Under the pieces are notes generated by a model, which searched no databases, was not told the origin of the DNA, and saw nothing but the letters and a program-made list of their open reading frames with translations. A stretch of DNA of 64,000 nucleotides, taken from Chloroflexota bacterium. GTDB lineage: Bacteria; Chloroflexota; Anaerolineae; Anaerolineales; Anaerolineaceae. The stretch spans positions 53,245 through 117,244 of the forward strand of contig JAAYKH010000011.1 in assembly GCA_012522475.1 (NCBI GenBank), read 5' to 3'. Position 1 is the first letter of the stretch; every line of letters starts with the position of its first letter. Positions 1-8,374 of this stretch are shown in pieces. Both the position numbers and the translations under genes were made by a program.

Positions 1-145
1 AGTGATTTTTTCAAAACAACCATCCTTTCATTTTGGCTGTGTCATTTTGCTATTAAAACCAGAGATTCGAATGGTTTGATTTTACCTTAATTTTAAAGAT
101 TTTCGGTTAATTGCTTCGGGTTTGGTCTTTGGTTTTTGTGTTAGG

Positions 146-590
146 AAAAGTTAAAAAGTGAACTCTAAAACCATTCAGAGGGAGGCCAACCGAATGGCCC
201 AATTATTGCTCCCACCAAATCCGGATCCTCCACAATCTTTTTCTCTTTCAGTAAAGCTTTTTTTCTTGCTTTCTGCTTGTGAGGATAATTTGGCCGGTGT
301 CCTACGGTTATAAGCGATAGTGGAATTTTGGGGATCTTCTCGAAAGACCTTTAATAGGGCAAAGAAGCGTGTTTTACCAATCTCCAACACTTTCTAAATT
401 TCCGTTCGTGATAAGGCTCCCTGACAATAACTATGGAAAAAGGCGCGTACTTGGTCGTCCGTCAATCTTTTGTGAGGTTGAGACATCGATTCCTCCAGTT
501 TCTGAGGAATCTACCCAATCATATATCTTTTGTGACAATTTCAACAGTTCACTTTTCAGCTTTAAATGGTTCAATTTTGAAGTTTAAATG
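146..590. mobile_element. Decayed, internally deleted IS copy 1 with terminal 22-bp units
   Basis: The right end holds two adjacent 22-bp units of the form AGTTCACTTTTCAGCTTTAAAT (546-567 and 568-589). At the left, around 149-163, AAAAAGTGAACT resembles the reverse complement of the start of that unit, suggesting the opposite terminus. Between them lies only the interrupted N-terminal part of a transposase. The roughly 440-bp element therefore looks like a non-autonomous remnant. The left boundary is an inference from a 12-base match. Confidence 0.5.
190..486 (-). pseudogene. Transposase N-terminal remnant, copy 1
   Basis: Reading the minus strand from an ATG at 486 gives a start of the type MSQPHKRLTDDQVRAFF. 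An in-frame TAG follows after about 30 codons, and the same frame then continues with KVLEIGKTRFFALLK and later text. A frameshift near 265 is needed to keep the reading (EDPDL follows in another frame). The sequence matches the N-terminal helix-turn-helix part of integrase-type (DDE) transposases as I recall them. The catalytic domain is absent, so this is a decayed, internally deleted insertion sequence. A second truncated copy lies at 1597-1797 in the same orientation, which supports the mobile-element reading. The exact IS family is not certain. Confidence 0.7.
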
Positions 591-708
591 ACAAACGCGC
601 ACTTACGATTGACCATCACCCCTGTTACGGGTAAAATGGATTGAGGCTATTTGTAAACCTTACATCTCACGCCTCCTAAAGTCATTATGCCTGAAAGGAG
701 AAACGGAA

Positions 709-1350
709 ATGAAGAATAAATCCCCTATCATCAAAGTCAATATCTTGGTTTGTTTTCTGGTTATATTGCTGTTAACAGCGTGCGGCCCAGGCAAGCCCGT
801 GCAGAATGTGAGAGAAGATGAATCCACTACGGTTGATGTCCCAGCCGACCCCCCCACAGAAAGCGAGAGCCAGCCACCTTCTGATGAAGTCGTTTGGATG
901 GAAGACATGGTTTACCCGGGAGCAGAATTTTTGCTGGAAGTGGATGGGATTGGCGGACCGATGAGTCCATGGCGATTCTATACGGTACCCAATGCCAGCG
1001 GGGAAGAGTTGGCTGAATATTACAAACAGCAGCTCTACTGGTTTGATGTTGAACGTGATGAAATCGTTGATGGAATCAGATACCTAAGTTTGACACATCC
1101 TGAGCCTATGGCTTTTATGGACAGTGTTGAGGTGGACGGTCTTGAGGCTATTGAGGAGATGAAAGAGATCTCGAAAGCCATGGATGGATCTTTACTGAGC
1201 GTAGAGGTTGCCCATTCTAATTACGGTCATGGTATGGACCGCTTGGGTTTTGCTGTTGCCGCGCACGGCATCGCTGATCAGATCCCTCCAAACACAACCA
1301 TCATCGTTCTGGAGTATTATAAGGATTTATACTCCCTATTAGATTATTAA
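709..1350 (+). CDS. Small lipoprotein of unknown function
   Basis: The 213-residue product starts with a charged N-terminus and a hydrophobic stretch ending in a lipobox (LLTAC, Cys at about residue 25), so it should be lipidated and anchored outside the membrane. A Pro/Glu/Ser-rich low-complexity linker (about 30-60) precedes a globular part with no motif I recognise. A Shine-Dalgarno-like AAGGAG lies about 10 bases upstream of the ATG. The gene sits alone between two decayed transposase copies in the same orientation. I cannot assign a function. Confidence 0.8.
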   Translation: MKNKSPIIKVNILVCFLVILLLTACGPGKPVQNVREDESTTVDVPADPPTESESQPPSDEVVWMEDMVYPGAEFLLEVDGIGGPMSPWRFYTVPNASGEELAEYYKQQLYWFDVERDEIVDGIRYLSLTHPEPMAFMDSVEVDGLEAIEEMKEISKAMDGSLLSVEVAHSNYGHGMDRLGFAVAAHGIADQIPPNTTIIVLEYYKDLYSLLDY

Positions 1351-1404
1351 CCTGCCCCTGATTGGCTAGTGTAACATTTTTTCTGTGAAACCATAAAAAT
1401 GTAG

Positions 1405-1560
1405 ATGACACTATCCTTTCAAAAGTTAGCCCAACAACCAGGAAAAGATAAAAAAGTCTCCAAGAGTGGTTTTAAATTACCAAGTGAATAACTGGAAGAA
1501 CTGGCAGCCTGGCACAACAAGCCATTTCGTCCATCTGTAGTTGGACGCGCGTTATGAAAA
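1405..1560 (+). pseudogene. Decayed ORF fragment, unidentified
   Basis: From an ATG at 1405 one frame reads 29 codons to a TAA at 1489-1491 and continues with about 20 plausible residues (including EELAAWHNKPFRPS) before the next stop near 1554. Two in-frame stops and no supported continuation suggest a gene relic, perhaps another mobile-element protein. It lies directly next to transposase remnant copy 2. The call is weak, and chance open frame is the alternative. Confidence 0.25.
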
Positions 1561-1596
1561 AGTTAGTTAGGTGAGAAGCGTACGGGATGCGCCCTA

Positions 1597-1797
1597 ATAA
1601 AGCTCCCTGACAATAACTATTGAAAAAGGCGCGTACTTGATCGTCCGTCATCTTTTTGTGAAGTTGAGACATCGATTTCTCCAGTTTCTGAGAAATCCAC
1701 CCAATCATGCATCTTTTGTGATGATTTCAACGGTTCACTTTTCAGCTTTAAATGGCTTACTTTTCAAGTTTAAACAGTTCGCTTTTGAAGTTTAAAT
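1597..1797. mobile_element. Truncated IS copy 2 with three 22-bp terminal units
   Basis: This stretch is a diverged direct repeat of 411-589. On the minus strand an ATG at 1672 begins a peptide of the type MSQLHKKMTDDQVRAFF. Homology to copy 1 stops after about 25 codons, near 1597. Its right end carries three consecutive 22-bp units at 1732-1753, 1754-1775 and 1776-1797, against two in copy 1. Tandem short repeats at an IS end typically serve as transposase binding sites. The copy is too short to be functional. Confidence 0.65.
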
Positions 1798-1803
1798 GTA
1801 TCG

Positions 1804-1833
1804 TTGATTTTTTAATCGAAAACCATGTATAAT
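1804..1833 (+). promoter_or_regulatory. Promoter of DUF488 gene, apparently leaderless
   Basis: TTGATT (1804-1809) and TATAAT (1828-1833) are separated by 18 bases. The start codon begins at 1839, only five bases after the -10 box, so transcription would start at or next to the ATG. No Shine-Dalgarno sequence is possible in that arrangement. Confidence 0.6.
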
Positions 1834-1838
1834 AAAGT

Positions 1839-2321
1839 ATGGCTCAGACAATCTATACTGTCGGGCATAATAGCCTGAATTTTATGCAGTTCATGTCACT
1901 GATCCAGGCCAACAACATCACCCACATCGTCGATATTCGGAGCATACCTTACAGCAAATATGCGCCCTGGAGCGATAAGTCGCGCTTGGCTGATTTATTG
2001 CGACCCTTCAAAATTAATTACACTTATTTAGGTCACAAACTTGGGGGTAAAAATATCCGGTCGGGGAAATTTTCCAATCAGAAGCGATTGCCTTCGCAAG
2101 CGGTATATAACGAAGGCATTAAAGTATTGGTCGAGCTCTCAATGCGAAGCCACCTGGCCATTATGTGCGCCGAAGGCGATCCCGGAAAATGCCATCGTCA
2201 GCATACAATCGCTCAAACACTGCTTGAATCCGGCGCGAAGGTCCTTCACATCCTGAAAGATGGAAGCATCAAAGAAGCGTGGAGAGTGGAAAGCGCACCA
2301 GACCAACCCACCCTGTTTTAA
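1839..2321 (+). CDS. DUF488 family protein
   Basis: The 160-residue product opens with IYTVGHN and continues with VDIRSIPYSKYAPW, hallmarks of DUF488 (PF04343). The C-terminal half has MCAEGDPGKCHRQ, the conserved Cys-His-rich patch of the family. DUF488 proteins are small soluble proteins of unsettled biochemical function. The ATG at 1839 is preferred because a TATAAT box ends five bases before it, implying a leaderless message. The gene is monocistronic: the next gene at 2400 has its own TATAAT at 2341-2346. Confidence 0.85.
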   Translation: MAQTIYTVGHNSLNFMQFMSLIQANNITHIVDIRSIPYSKYAPWSDKSRLADLLRPFKINYTYLGHKLGGKNIRSGKFSNQKRLPSQAVYNEGIKVLVELSMRSHLAIMCAEGDPGKCHRQHTIAQTLLESGAKVLHILKDGSIKEAWRVESAPDQPTLF

Positions 2322-2340
2322 TCGGTATTAAAATTTACTG

Positions 2341-2346
2341 TATAAT
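2341..2346 (+). promoter_or_regulatory. -10 element of lipoprotein gene
   Basis: TATAAT lies 54 bases upstream of the start at 2400, right after the DUF488 stop codon. A clear -35 box is not visible. Confidence 0.45.
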
Positions 2347-2399
2347 TGGGAGATCTAAACCACCTGTTTCATGCCTTAACCAAGTAGCGAGGTGAAGCT

Positions 2400-3989
2400 A
2401 TGTCAAAACGAAAACTGGTTCCTCTGATCATCATCCTTTTAATCATCCTGTCTGGATGCCATTTCCCCAACAAACCCTGGGTCCTGGTTGAGTTCACCAA
2501 CCTTGAAGATGAGCAGCAGGTACTTCTAAACGAAGAGCTCCACATTATCGCTCTGGCGCGATCCTCACAAGGTATTGCCAAAGTTGAACTGTTTATCAAC
2601 GGCACATTGGAAAGCATCGATGCACCCATCATGGGTCATCCTCGCGAACATACCGTTGACCTGCCTTTTATCCCTACTGCGGAAGGCGATTTACGCATTA
2701 CAGCGATAGCATCTGACCGTAAGGGGACAGTTTCAGAACCTCTCACCATTAACCTGACTGTGGTCACATCCCTCGATGAGACCGATGCAGAAACCACGCT
2801 GACCCCAACGATATCTCAAGAAGAGCTCGCTCAAACCCAAACAGCCCAGGCGGGTTGTACTAACAGCGCTTCGTTTGTCGAGCATATCACCATTCCGGAG
2901 GGGACGCAGATTTCTGCCAACACAAATTTCTCCAAGATCTGGCGAGTGAACAATAACGGTACCTGTGATTGGGCCGGCTACCAGGTGATCCACTCAAACG
3001 GTAACCCGATGGCTGCAAATTCACCTCAAGCGTTACCGATCGTCAAAGCGGGTGCTAATGCGGATATTGTCATCGAGATGGCGGCACCACCAACGCCAGG
3101 AAGCCACTCGGCTGTCTGGCGCATTCAGGCCGGTGATGGGTCTTTGTTCGGCCCGGATCTCGTTGTCAGCATCAATGTCCCTGAACTCCCAACCTCTACC
3201 CCCATGCCAACGACAACCCCTACCCAAACACCATCGCCAATACCAACAGCCACACAAACATGGACACCTATCCCTCCTTCAATCAGCGTCCAGCAAATCA
3301 CAGAGCAGATCTCCATCCCGTCCCAGTCCACAGGTTTCAAAACCCTCACTTGTCCCAGCGGGTCAATGGTTGTTTCGGGTGGGTTCTCTCATGATTCGGG
3401 TATCTACGTTTGGCAATCGATAAAAAGCGACAATGGCTGGCGTATCACCGCTACCAATTCGCACACAAAAACCAGGAAATTAACCATTACAGCCACCTGC
3501 TTATTCAATTCGAATGGAACCAGCAGCGCTGCCATCCAAGAAAAACCTGCAAAGGCAAACGACCTGACCAAAATCACAGTTAGCTGCCCTTCCGGGTCGC
3601 TTATCACCGGGGGCGGTTGGGCAGTAGAAAATAATACGCCAATTACAGTCACCAATTCATCTAAATCAGAAAACGGGTGGCAGATCGAAATCTTTAATTC
3701 AACGAGCAAGTTGCCAAAGGTCACAGCTTATGCTATCTGTATGTCTGGTGTCCCTGGCGCCACATATCAAATGGAAAACGCAAAGAACGATGTGCCACCA
3801 AACAGCACAGCCGGTGCGAATAAGATTTGCCCCTCTGAAAGTAATTTAACCGGGGGCGGATTCTCAATTGACAGGGAATTGGTGCTGTACCACTCGGCAA
3901 TTGACGGTGATGGCTGGATAAATTTTGTTTCTAACCCAACCGGTGAGGAGAAACGTTTGGACACTTTTGCCATCTGCTATCAACCCTAA
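2400..3989 (+). CDS. Lipoprotein with Ig-like, NBR1-type and three repeat domains
   Basis: The 529-residue product has a lipoprotein signal peptide (lipobox LSGC, Cys near residue 20). Residues about 28-120 look like a bacterial Ig-like domain. Residues about 150-265 match the NBR1-type Ig domain, with the typical FSKIWRVNNNGTCDW and PGSHSAVWRI signatures. A Pro/Thr-rich linker (about 266-295) follows, then three repeats of roughly 65-75 residues. Each repeat begins with a Cys-Pro-Ser segment, has a Gly-Gly-Gly/Gly-Gly-Phe turn and ends in AxC. The protein is probably a cell-surface binding or structural protein; the ligand is unknown. A strong terminator follows at 4020-4053. Confidence 0.8.
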   Translation: MSKRKLVPLIIILLIILSGCHFPNKPWVLVEFTNLEDEQQVLLNEELHIIALARSSQGIAKVELFINGTLESIDAPIMGHPREHTVDLPFIPTAEGDLRITAIASDRKGTVSEPLTINLTVVTSLDETDAETTLTPTISQEELAQTQTAQAGCTNSASFVEHITIPEGTQISANTNFSKIWRVNNNGTCDWAGYQVIHSNGNPMAANSPQALPIVKAGANADIVIEMAAPPTPGSHSAVWRIQAGDGSLFGPDLVVSINVPELPTSTPMPTTTPTQTPSPIPTATQTWTPIPPSISVQQITEQISIPSQSTGFKTLTCPSGSMVVSGGFSHDSGIYVWQSIKSDNGWRITATNSHTKTRKLTITATCLFNSNGTSSAAIQEKPAKANDLTKITVSCPSGSLITGGGWAVENNTPITVTNSSKSENGWQIEIFNSTSKLPKVTAYAICMSGVPGATYQMENAKNDVPPNSTAGANKICPSESNLTGGGFSIDRELVLYHSAIDGDGWINFVSNPTGEEKRLDTFAICYQP

Positions 3990-4019
3990 CCTGGCATCCG
4001 TTCAACCTTTAACAATCCG

Positions 4020-4053
4020 ATGCAGGCACTTTAATCACGTGCCTGCATTTTTT
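4020..4053 (+). terminator. Rho-independent terminator after the repeat lipoprotein
   Basis: A perfect stem TGCAGGCAC/GTGCCTGCA (extended by one A-T pair) with a 9-base loop is followed by six T residues. Confidence 0.85.
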
Positions 4054-4074
4054 GTGAAAGCGCCGAGTTTTGAG

Positions 4075-4080
4075 TATAAT
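4075..4080 (+). promoter_or_regulatory. -10 element of NDK-like gene
   Basis: TATAAT at this position is followed by a 36-base leader carrying TGAGGT about 10 bases before the ATG at 4117. It supports the choice of that start rather than the upstream extension of the frame. Confidence 0.5.
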
Positions 4081-4116
4081 AACCTGGCCACTAACAAATA
4101 TGAGGTTACTGAATTT

Positions 4117-5115
4117 ATGCAAAATCTTTTCAACCAGGCATTAATCGCCAAAACAAGAGCTGCGCAAACTGCAGAAATAATCCAGCCCGTTCAAATTGGA
4201 AACACGTTTCTTCAAAACGAATTGGTCTTTTTTATCAAACCCGAGCTGCTCGATATTGAGGATGACGCAAAGGTTTTAAACAGCCTGAAAATGATTGGGG
4301 ACTTGTTCGCGAAGTATCAGGTTCAGGTTAATGGCTTAGTGATCCTGCCTGGAAAGGTTTTAGCAGATTATGAGACCATGAATCGACATTATGGGTTCAT
4401 TAACCAACTTTCACGCCAGGCATCGACGATGGTCAACGACGAAATCCGGCAAGAGATGTTCCAGTCCCTGAACGTTGAAGATCATGGTGATCACAAGATT
4501 CTAGGAGGACATGAGTTCTTAGAAACTTATTCAAGCGACGTGGAAACATTGAATAAACTCTGGTTTGGCCAGGGCGCCCAAAAACTCCGCAGCGGGTTTT
4601 ATTTTGTAGCCATCAACTATAACGGTGATCCGATCCTGCTCATCAATGGTTTTAATCCCTCTCAGTTATTGCATTTCACCCGTGAGGACCACCGAATCAT
4701 CCTGATGTTAATTCACAGCGATACGGATTGGTACGACCTCAAATTCAACCTGGTTGGAGACACCTTCCCAGCCCAAGCAAACCTCGATTCGATCCGCGGT
4801 CAGCTATTTGCCCACTCAGACCGTTTTGGCCTGGATGACGTTGGGATTAACAGCAACGGTGTTCACCTTTCAGCCGGGCCCTTCGAAGCAGCTTTTGAAA
4901 TCATCAATTTTTTCGGAGATATCCTGCCCTATAACCCCCACACCGACCCCCCGCTAGTGACAAAGCAGGCCATAAATAGCGGCATAGACCCTGCCATAGC
5001 TATGTCGCTTTTAAATAATCCCGAAATTGGTGAAAGCGATCTGTTCTCTGAAACAGAGAACCTTAATACAGATGCCGCTATTAAGGTTGCCAGAGAAAAA
5101 TTCATTAATCCATAA
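4117..5115 (+). CDS. Nucleoside-diphosphate-kinase-like protein, enlarged
   Basis: The 332-residue product has an N-terminal segment LVFFIKPELL and a C-terminal block that both resemble nucleoside diphosphate kinase. The C-terminal block reads GDTFP, then SIRGQL, then GVHLSAGPFEAAFEI. This order corresponds to the GATNP, TIRGD and IHGSDS(V)ESA elements of NDK, and the catalytic phospho-His appears to be kept (NGVH). About 150 extra residues sit between the two halves, so the protein is more than twice the usual 140-150 residues. NDK exchanges gamma-phosphates between nucleoside triphosphates and diphosphates, but activity here is unproven. It lies 16 bases upstream of the SIS gene at 5132 and is probably co-transcribed with it. 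The remote homology is my reading of motifs. Confidence 0.6.
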   Translation: MQNLFNQALIAKTRAAQTAEIIQPVQIGNTFLQNELVFFIKPELLDIEDDAKVLNSLKMIGDLFAKYQVQVNGLVILPGKVLADYETMNRHYGFINQLSRQASTMVNDEIRQEMFQSLNVEDHGDHKILGGHEFLETYSSDVETLNKLWFGQGAQKLRSGFYFVAINYNGDPILLINGFNPSQLLHFTREDHRIILMLIHSDTDWYDLKFNLVGDTFPAQANLDSIRGQLFAHSDRFGLDDVGINSNGVHLSAGPFEAAFEIINFFGDILPYNPHTDPPLVTKQAINSGIDPAIAMSLLNNPEIGESDLFSETENLNTDAAIKVAREKFINP

Positions 5116-5131
5116 ACAACGCGAGGTAGTC

Positions 5132-6184
5132 ATGATATCTATTTTAAAATCTTATTTGTATCAAGAAATTCATCAACAACCAGATGTGATCAACCGGATT
5201 CTCACCCAGCCGCAAGATGCCATCAGCGAGCTGGCGCAACAAATCCGGGCACGCGGGATCGAGCACATTTACATCGCAGCCCGCGGCACCAGCGATAACG
5301 CCGCTCGCTACGCGCAATACCTGCTTGGGGCGCACAACCAGATGGTCATCTCCCTGGCATCACCCAGCCTTTTCACACTTTACCGCCAGCCCCCCAACCT
5401 CACTAACACCCTGGTTGTGGGGATTAGTCAAAGTGGGCAGAGCCCGGATATCGTCTCCGTTCTAGAGGAAGGCAAAAAGCAAGGTGCATTAACTGCAGCC
5501 ATCACCAACACTGCAGATTCCGCGCTGGGAAACATCGCTGATATCACCCTCGACTTGCAGGCAGGTGAAGAACGTTCGCTGGCAGCCACGAAAACCTTCA
5601 CCGCCCAAATCGCCAGCCTGGCGCGCCTGTCCGTGGAGCTCAATCCAACCGAGGAACTTCGCCGCGATCTGGCAGAACTCGCCAATGGTTTTGATCAGGT
5701 CTTTCAATCGGAGGAACCAATCAGCCAGCTGGTCGAACGCTACCGTTACATGGCCCAATGCGTGGTCATCAGCCGGGGGTTTAATTTTGCCACGGCTTGT
5801 GAATTCGCTATCAAAATGAAAGAACTCACTTACATTCCCACAGATCCCTATTCCAGCGCAGATTTTCACCATGGTCCTTTTGCCCTTATCGACCGCGGCT
5901 ACCCAGCGTTCTTAATTGCGCCCAGCGGTCTGCTGGTCTCGGAATTTAAGGCCTTGGTTGAAAAGCTCCAGCAACGTGCAGCTGAAGTAATCATGATCAG
6001 CGACCATCCTGACCTGCTTGCCCTCACCGAACACACCATTGTCCTTCCCAACACCGTGCCTGAGTGGCTTTCGCCACTCACAACCATTGTTCCCGGGCAG
6101 CTATTCGCCATGTATTTGGCGCATACACGCGGGATAGATTTTGATAAACCGCGCGGACTGAACAAAGTTACTGAAACCTGGTAA
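5132..6184 (+). CDS. SIS-domain sugar-phosphate isomerase/deaminase (GlmS C-terminal-like)
   Basis: The 350-residue product consists of two SIS domains like the isomerase half of GlmS and lacks the glutaminase domain. Visible landmarks are AARGTSDNAARYAQ, GISQSGQSPD, EERSLAATKTFTAQ and the C-terminal ADFHHGPFALI. Such stand-alone proteins act on phosphorylated amino sugars, for example as alternative glucosamine-6-phosphate deaminases or fructoselysine-6-P deglycases; the exact substrate cannot be read. The ATG at 5132 is chosen because GAGGT lies 7 bases upstream, and the upstream extension overlaps the previous gene. It probably forms an operon with the NDK-like gene. A hairpin at 6187-6223 ends the unit. 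Confidence 0.8.
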   Translation: MISILKSYLYQEIHQQPDVINRILTQPQDAISELAQQIRARGIEHIYIAARGTSDNAARYAQYLLGAHNQMVISLASPSLFTLYRQPPNLTNTLVVGISQSGQSPDIVSVLEEGKKQGALTAAITNTADSALGNIADITLDLQAGEERSLAATKTFTAQIASLARLSVELNPTEELRRDLAELANGFDQVFQSEEPISQLVERYRYMAQCVVISRGFNFATACEFAIKMKELTYIPTDPYSSADFHHGPFALIDRGYPAFLIAPSGLLVSEFKALVEKLQQRAAEVIMISDHPDLLALTEHTIVLPNTVPEWLSPLTTIVPGQLFAMYLAHTRGIDFDKPRGLNKVTETW

Positions 6185-6186
6185 GT

Positions 6187-6223
6187 AAAAACGCCACTGG
6201 TGATCCCCCTCCTGTGGCGTTTT
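6187..6223. terminator. Bidirectional terminator between convergent genes
   Basis: AAAACGCCAC (6187-6196) pairs with GTGGCGTTTT (6214-6223), giving T-rich tails on both strands. It serves the SIS gene on the plus strand and the nitroreductase gene on the minus strand. Confidence 0.75.
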
Positions 6224-6238
6224 ATGACTCATTATTTA

Positions 6239-6817
6239 TTAAATATCCTGTAAAATCAGTTCGTCCAATCCCCGTTTAGGCACATGATGAACATCTTTTT
6301 CATCCCGATAGTAGGTGGTTTCAGCGCCCTCTTCAATAATATCGACCACAACTGTTTCCGCTGGTTTCCCCAGGGCAATCACCAACAGGAGTTGATACCG
6401 CTCCGGAAGCCCCAGTGCATGGGATAAGGCGTCTCCCCTTGTCGACCCAATCATGCAGCCGCCCAAACCCGCCTCAACCGCCCCTAATAGTATGCTTTGA
6501 GCCGCAATGCCATGGTCAATGCCAAAACCGGCACTGATTGCAGTATCCCCCAAAATCAAGATATATGCACTGGGTCGTTCGCCCAGCGCTGGTCCTGGCC
6601 AATCCTGCAAATCGCCCGCCCAGCCCAAATGCGGAAAAATTAAATCTTTCATCTCTGGTGTATTTCTCAACCAGAATTTTAAAGGCTGCCTGTTTCTGGC
6701 GGAAGGTGAATATTGAGCCAGGCGGATCAATTCACGCAGCGTTTCGCTGTCAATTCGGTAACGCTCATCAAATCGTCGATAACTGCGGCTGTTTTGAATC
6801 AGGTTGATTAATTTCAT
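6239..6817 (-). CDS. Nitroreductase family FMN protein
   Basis: The 192-residue product shows the nitroreductase fold: an N-terminal SRSYRRF (FMN phosphate-binding Arg residues), SPSARNRQPLKFW, an inserted middle region, and GIAAQSILLGAVEAGLGGCMIGS near residue 120. These flavoenzymes use NAD(P)H to reduce nitro-compounds, quinones or similar acceptors. The substrate cannot be predicted. A Shine-Dalgarno AAGGAG lies 8-10 bases before the ATG. The gene converges on the SIS gene and shares its terminator. Confidence 0.85.
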   Translation of the reverse strand: MKLINLIQNSRSYRRFDERYRIDSETLRELIRLAQYSPSARNRQPLKFWLRNTPEMKDLIFPHLGWAGDLQDWPGPALGERPSAYILILGDTAISAGFGIDHGIAAQSILLGAVEAGLGGCMIGSTRGDALSHALGLPERYQLLLVIALGKPAETVVVDIIEEGAETTYYRDEKDVHHVPKRGLDELILQDI

Positions 6818-6966
6818 AATGATTGCTCCTTGTTGTATTTTGTGTCCACTTTAAAATTAAACCGGGTTCTTTTATCATTTTCCAAATCATTTTATTGGCC
6901 ATCTCGCTAATTGGAAAAGGCGGCCACACTACCCAATAATTATAACGAGATACCAGAGTCGACGAT

Positions 6967-6994
6967 CATAAAAAAGCCCGGTTGGGCCCCAACT
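6967..6994 (-). terminator. Possible terminator downstream of recF
   Basis: On the minus strand GCCC-AACC-GGGC followed by TTTTTTAT forms a short hairpin with a good T tract, about 160 bases after the recF stop. The stem is only four base pairs, so the call is moderate. The rest of 6818-7150 holds the nitroreductase Shine-Dalgarno region and no convincing gene. Confidence 0.4.
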
Positions 6995-7150
6995 TCAAGG
7001 GCGCAAAGAAACGCAAGTCTATCCCATCGAAAATGGGCAACCCTGCTAAATCAACAAACCAAGAAACCAAATATTTTAAATTTGGGTATCAAACGCTGTA
7101 TTAATTCGTGCAATGAATGGGGAATTCATGCAAATGGTTGGGTAACCTGG

Positions 7151-8368
7151 TTAGCGATGATAGGTATCCGTACTGACAAGGCCGTTTTCCACACGCCAGA
7201 TCGGGTGTGTTTCTGCAAATTCAGGTTCAACCATGGCAAGGTCTGTTGTCGTTAGCACAGCTTGCTCACAGTCTGCCAAGCCTTTCAACAGGTCTTTTCG
7301 ACGTTCCGTGTCCAGTTCAGACATAATCTCATCCAGCAGCAAAACCGGCCATTCACCGCTACGTTGATGCAGCCAGTTGACCTCTGCCAATTTCATTGCC
7401 AAAAGCGCTGTGCGTCCCTGCCCGCGAGAGCCGAAATCGCCCAGGTCAATTTGGTTGCTGAGAAACCGCAGTTCATCCCGGTGCGGTCCCACGGTGGTCA
7501 TACCTCGGGCAATCTCTTCTCCCTGGTTTTGCTTCAAAGCTTCCAGCAGCCCGTCTTGAATCTCTTCAGATGAAAACCCCGATCGGTCGGCAATCGTCTT
7601 CACGGGCAACGCCATCTGTCCATCAGAAACAACAAGCGGGTCGTAAGCCGGCTGGTAATCCAATCGCAAAACTTCCTGACCGCGGGTCAAAGCATAATGG
7701 ACGCGTTGGGCTTCAATTTCCATTTCTCGGATAGCAAGAATTCGTTCCCGCATAATGAAAGCGCCATGCCTGGCGAGCATGCCATCCCAAACCGCCAGTT
7801 GTCCGCGATCTCCGCCGCGTTCGGCCAGTTGTTTAAGCAGTGCATTACGCTGAGATAGCGTTTGCGAATAGTCGCCAAGGTGCCTGACATATTGGGGCGA
7901 CACCTGGGAGATCAGCATATCCAGGTATCGCCGCCGTTCTGCAGGCCCCTCCTCGATGATCCTAGCCATTTGAGGCAGAAACAACACCGCATTTAAAGTG
8001 CCAATGACCTCACTGAGCTTGCGTTTAACGCCATCCAATAAAACTTCTTTCCTGAAACGTAGGTTTCCATTGATGCTGTTGGGTTCCAGAATTAATCGCA
8101 CCTCAACCCGATGCGTTTGATCCCCCCTTTGGACTTCGCCAACAATTCTGCTGACAGCAATGTGATCATCAATCGCAGCAAAACTGATCAATTGACGATC
8201 AGTGCTGGCATGAAACGAAGTAAACGTTGATAATAAATAAATTGCTTCAAGCAGGGTTGTCTTTCCCTGTGCATTATCACCCACCAACAGAAAGATTTCC
8301 CGGGGAAGCTCAAGGTCCAACCGGGAAAAGCTGCGAAAGTTCGTCAGTGATAAATGTTTTAAATGCAT
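7151..8368 (-). CDS. recF: DNA replication and repair protein RecF
   Basis: The 405-residue product has the SMC-like ATPase layout of RecF: N-terminal LTNFRSFSRLDLEL, Walker A GDNAQGKTTLLEA, the signature-like segment with GSRGQGRTALLAMKLAE, and Walker B VLLLDEIMSELD. RecF binds gapped DNA and loads RecA with RecO and RecR. It starts six bases downstream of def, without an obvious Shine-Dalgarno sequence, so it is probably translated from a def-recF message. In many bacteria recF sits beside dnaA/dnaN; here it does not. Confidence 0.93.
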   Translation of the reverse strand: MHLKHLSLTNFRSFSRLDLELPREIFLLVGDNAQGKTTLLEAIYLLSTFTSFHASTDRQLISFAAIDDHIAVSRIVGEVQRGDQTHRVEVRLILEPNSINGNLRFRKEVLLDGVKRKLSEVIGTLNAVLFLPQMARIIEEGPAERRRYLDMLISQVSPQYVRHLGDYSQTLSQRNALLKQLAERGGDRGQLAVWDGMLARHGAFIMRERILAIREMEIEAQRVHYALTRGQEVLRLDYQPAYDPLVVSDGQMALPVKTIADRSGFSSEEIQDGLLEALKQNQGEEIARGMTTVGPHRDELRFLSNQIDLGDFGSRGQGRTALLAMKLAEVNWLHQRSGEWPVLLLDEIMSELDTERRKDLLKGLADCEQAVLTTTDLAMVEPEFAETHPIWRVENGLVSTDTYHR

Positions 8369-8374
8369 GGATAA

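Noticed and set aside
58..82. TTCGAAT resembling a tRNA T-loop near the left edge
   Set aside because: The flanking bases do not form a T stem and no other tRNA arms are present.
6911..7255. Open frame of 114 codons on the plus strand
   Set aside because: It overlaps the end of recF, has no ribosome-binding site and no recognisable motifs; composition looks like antisense plus intergenic sequence.
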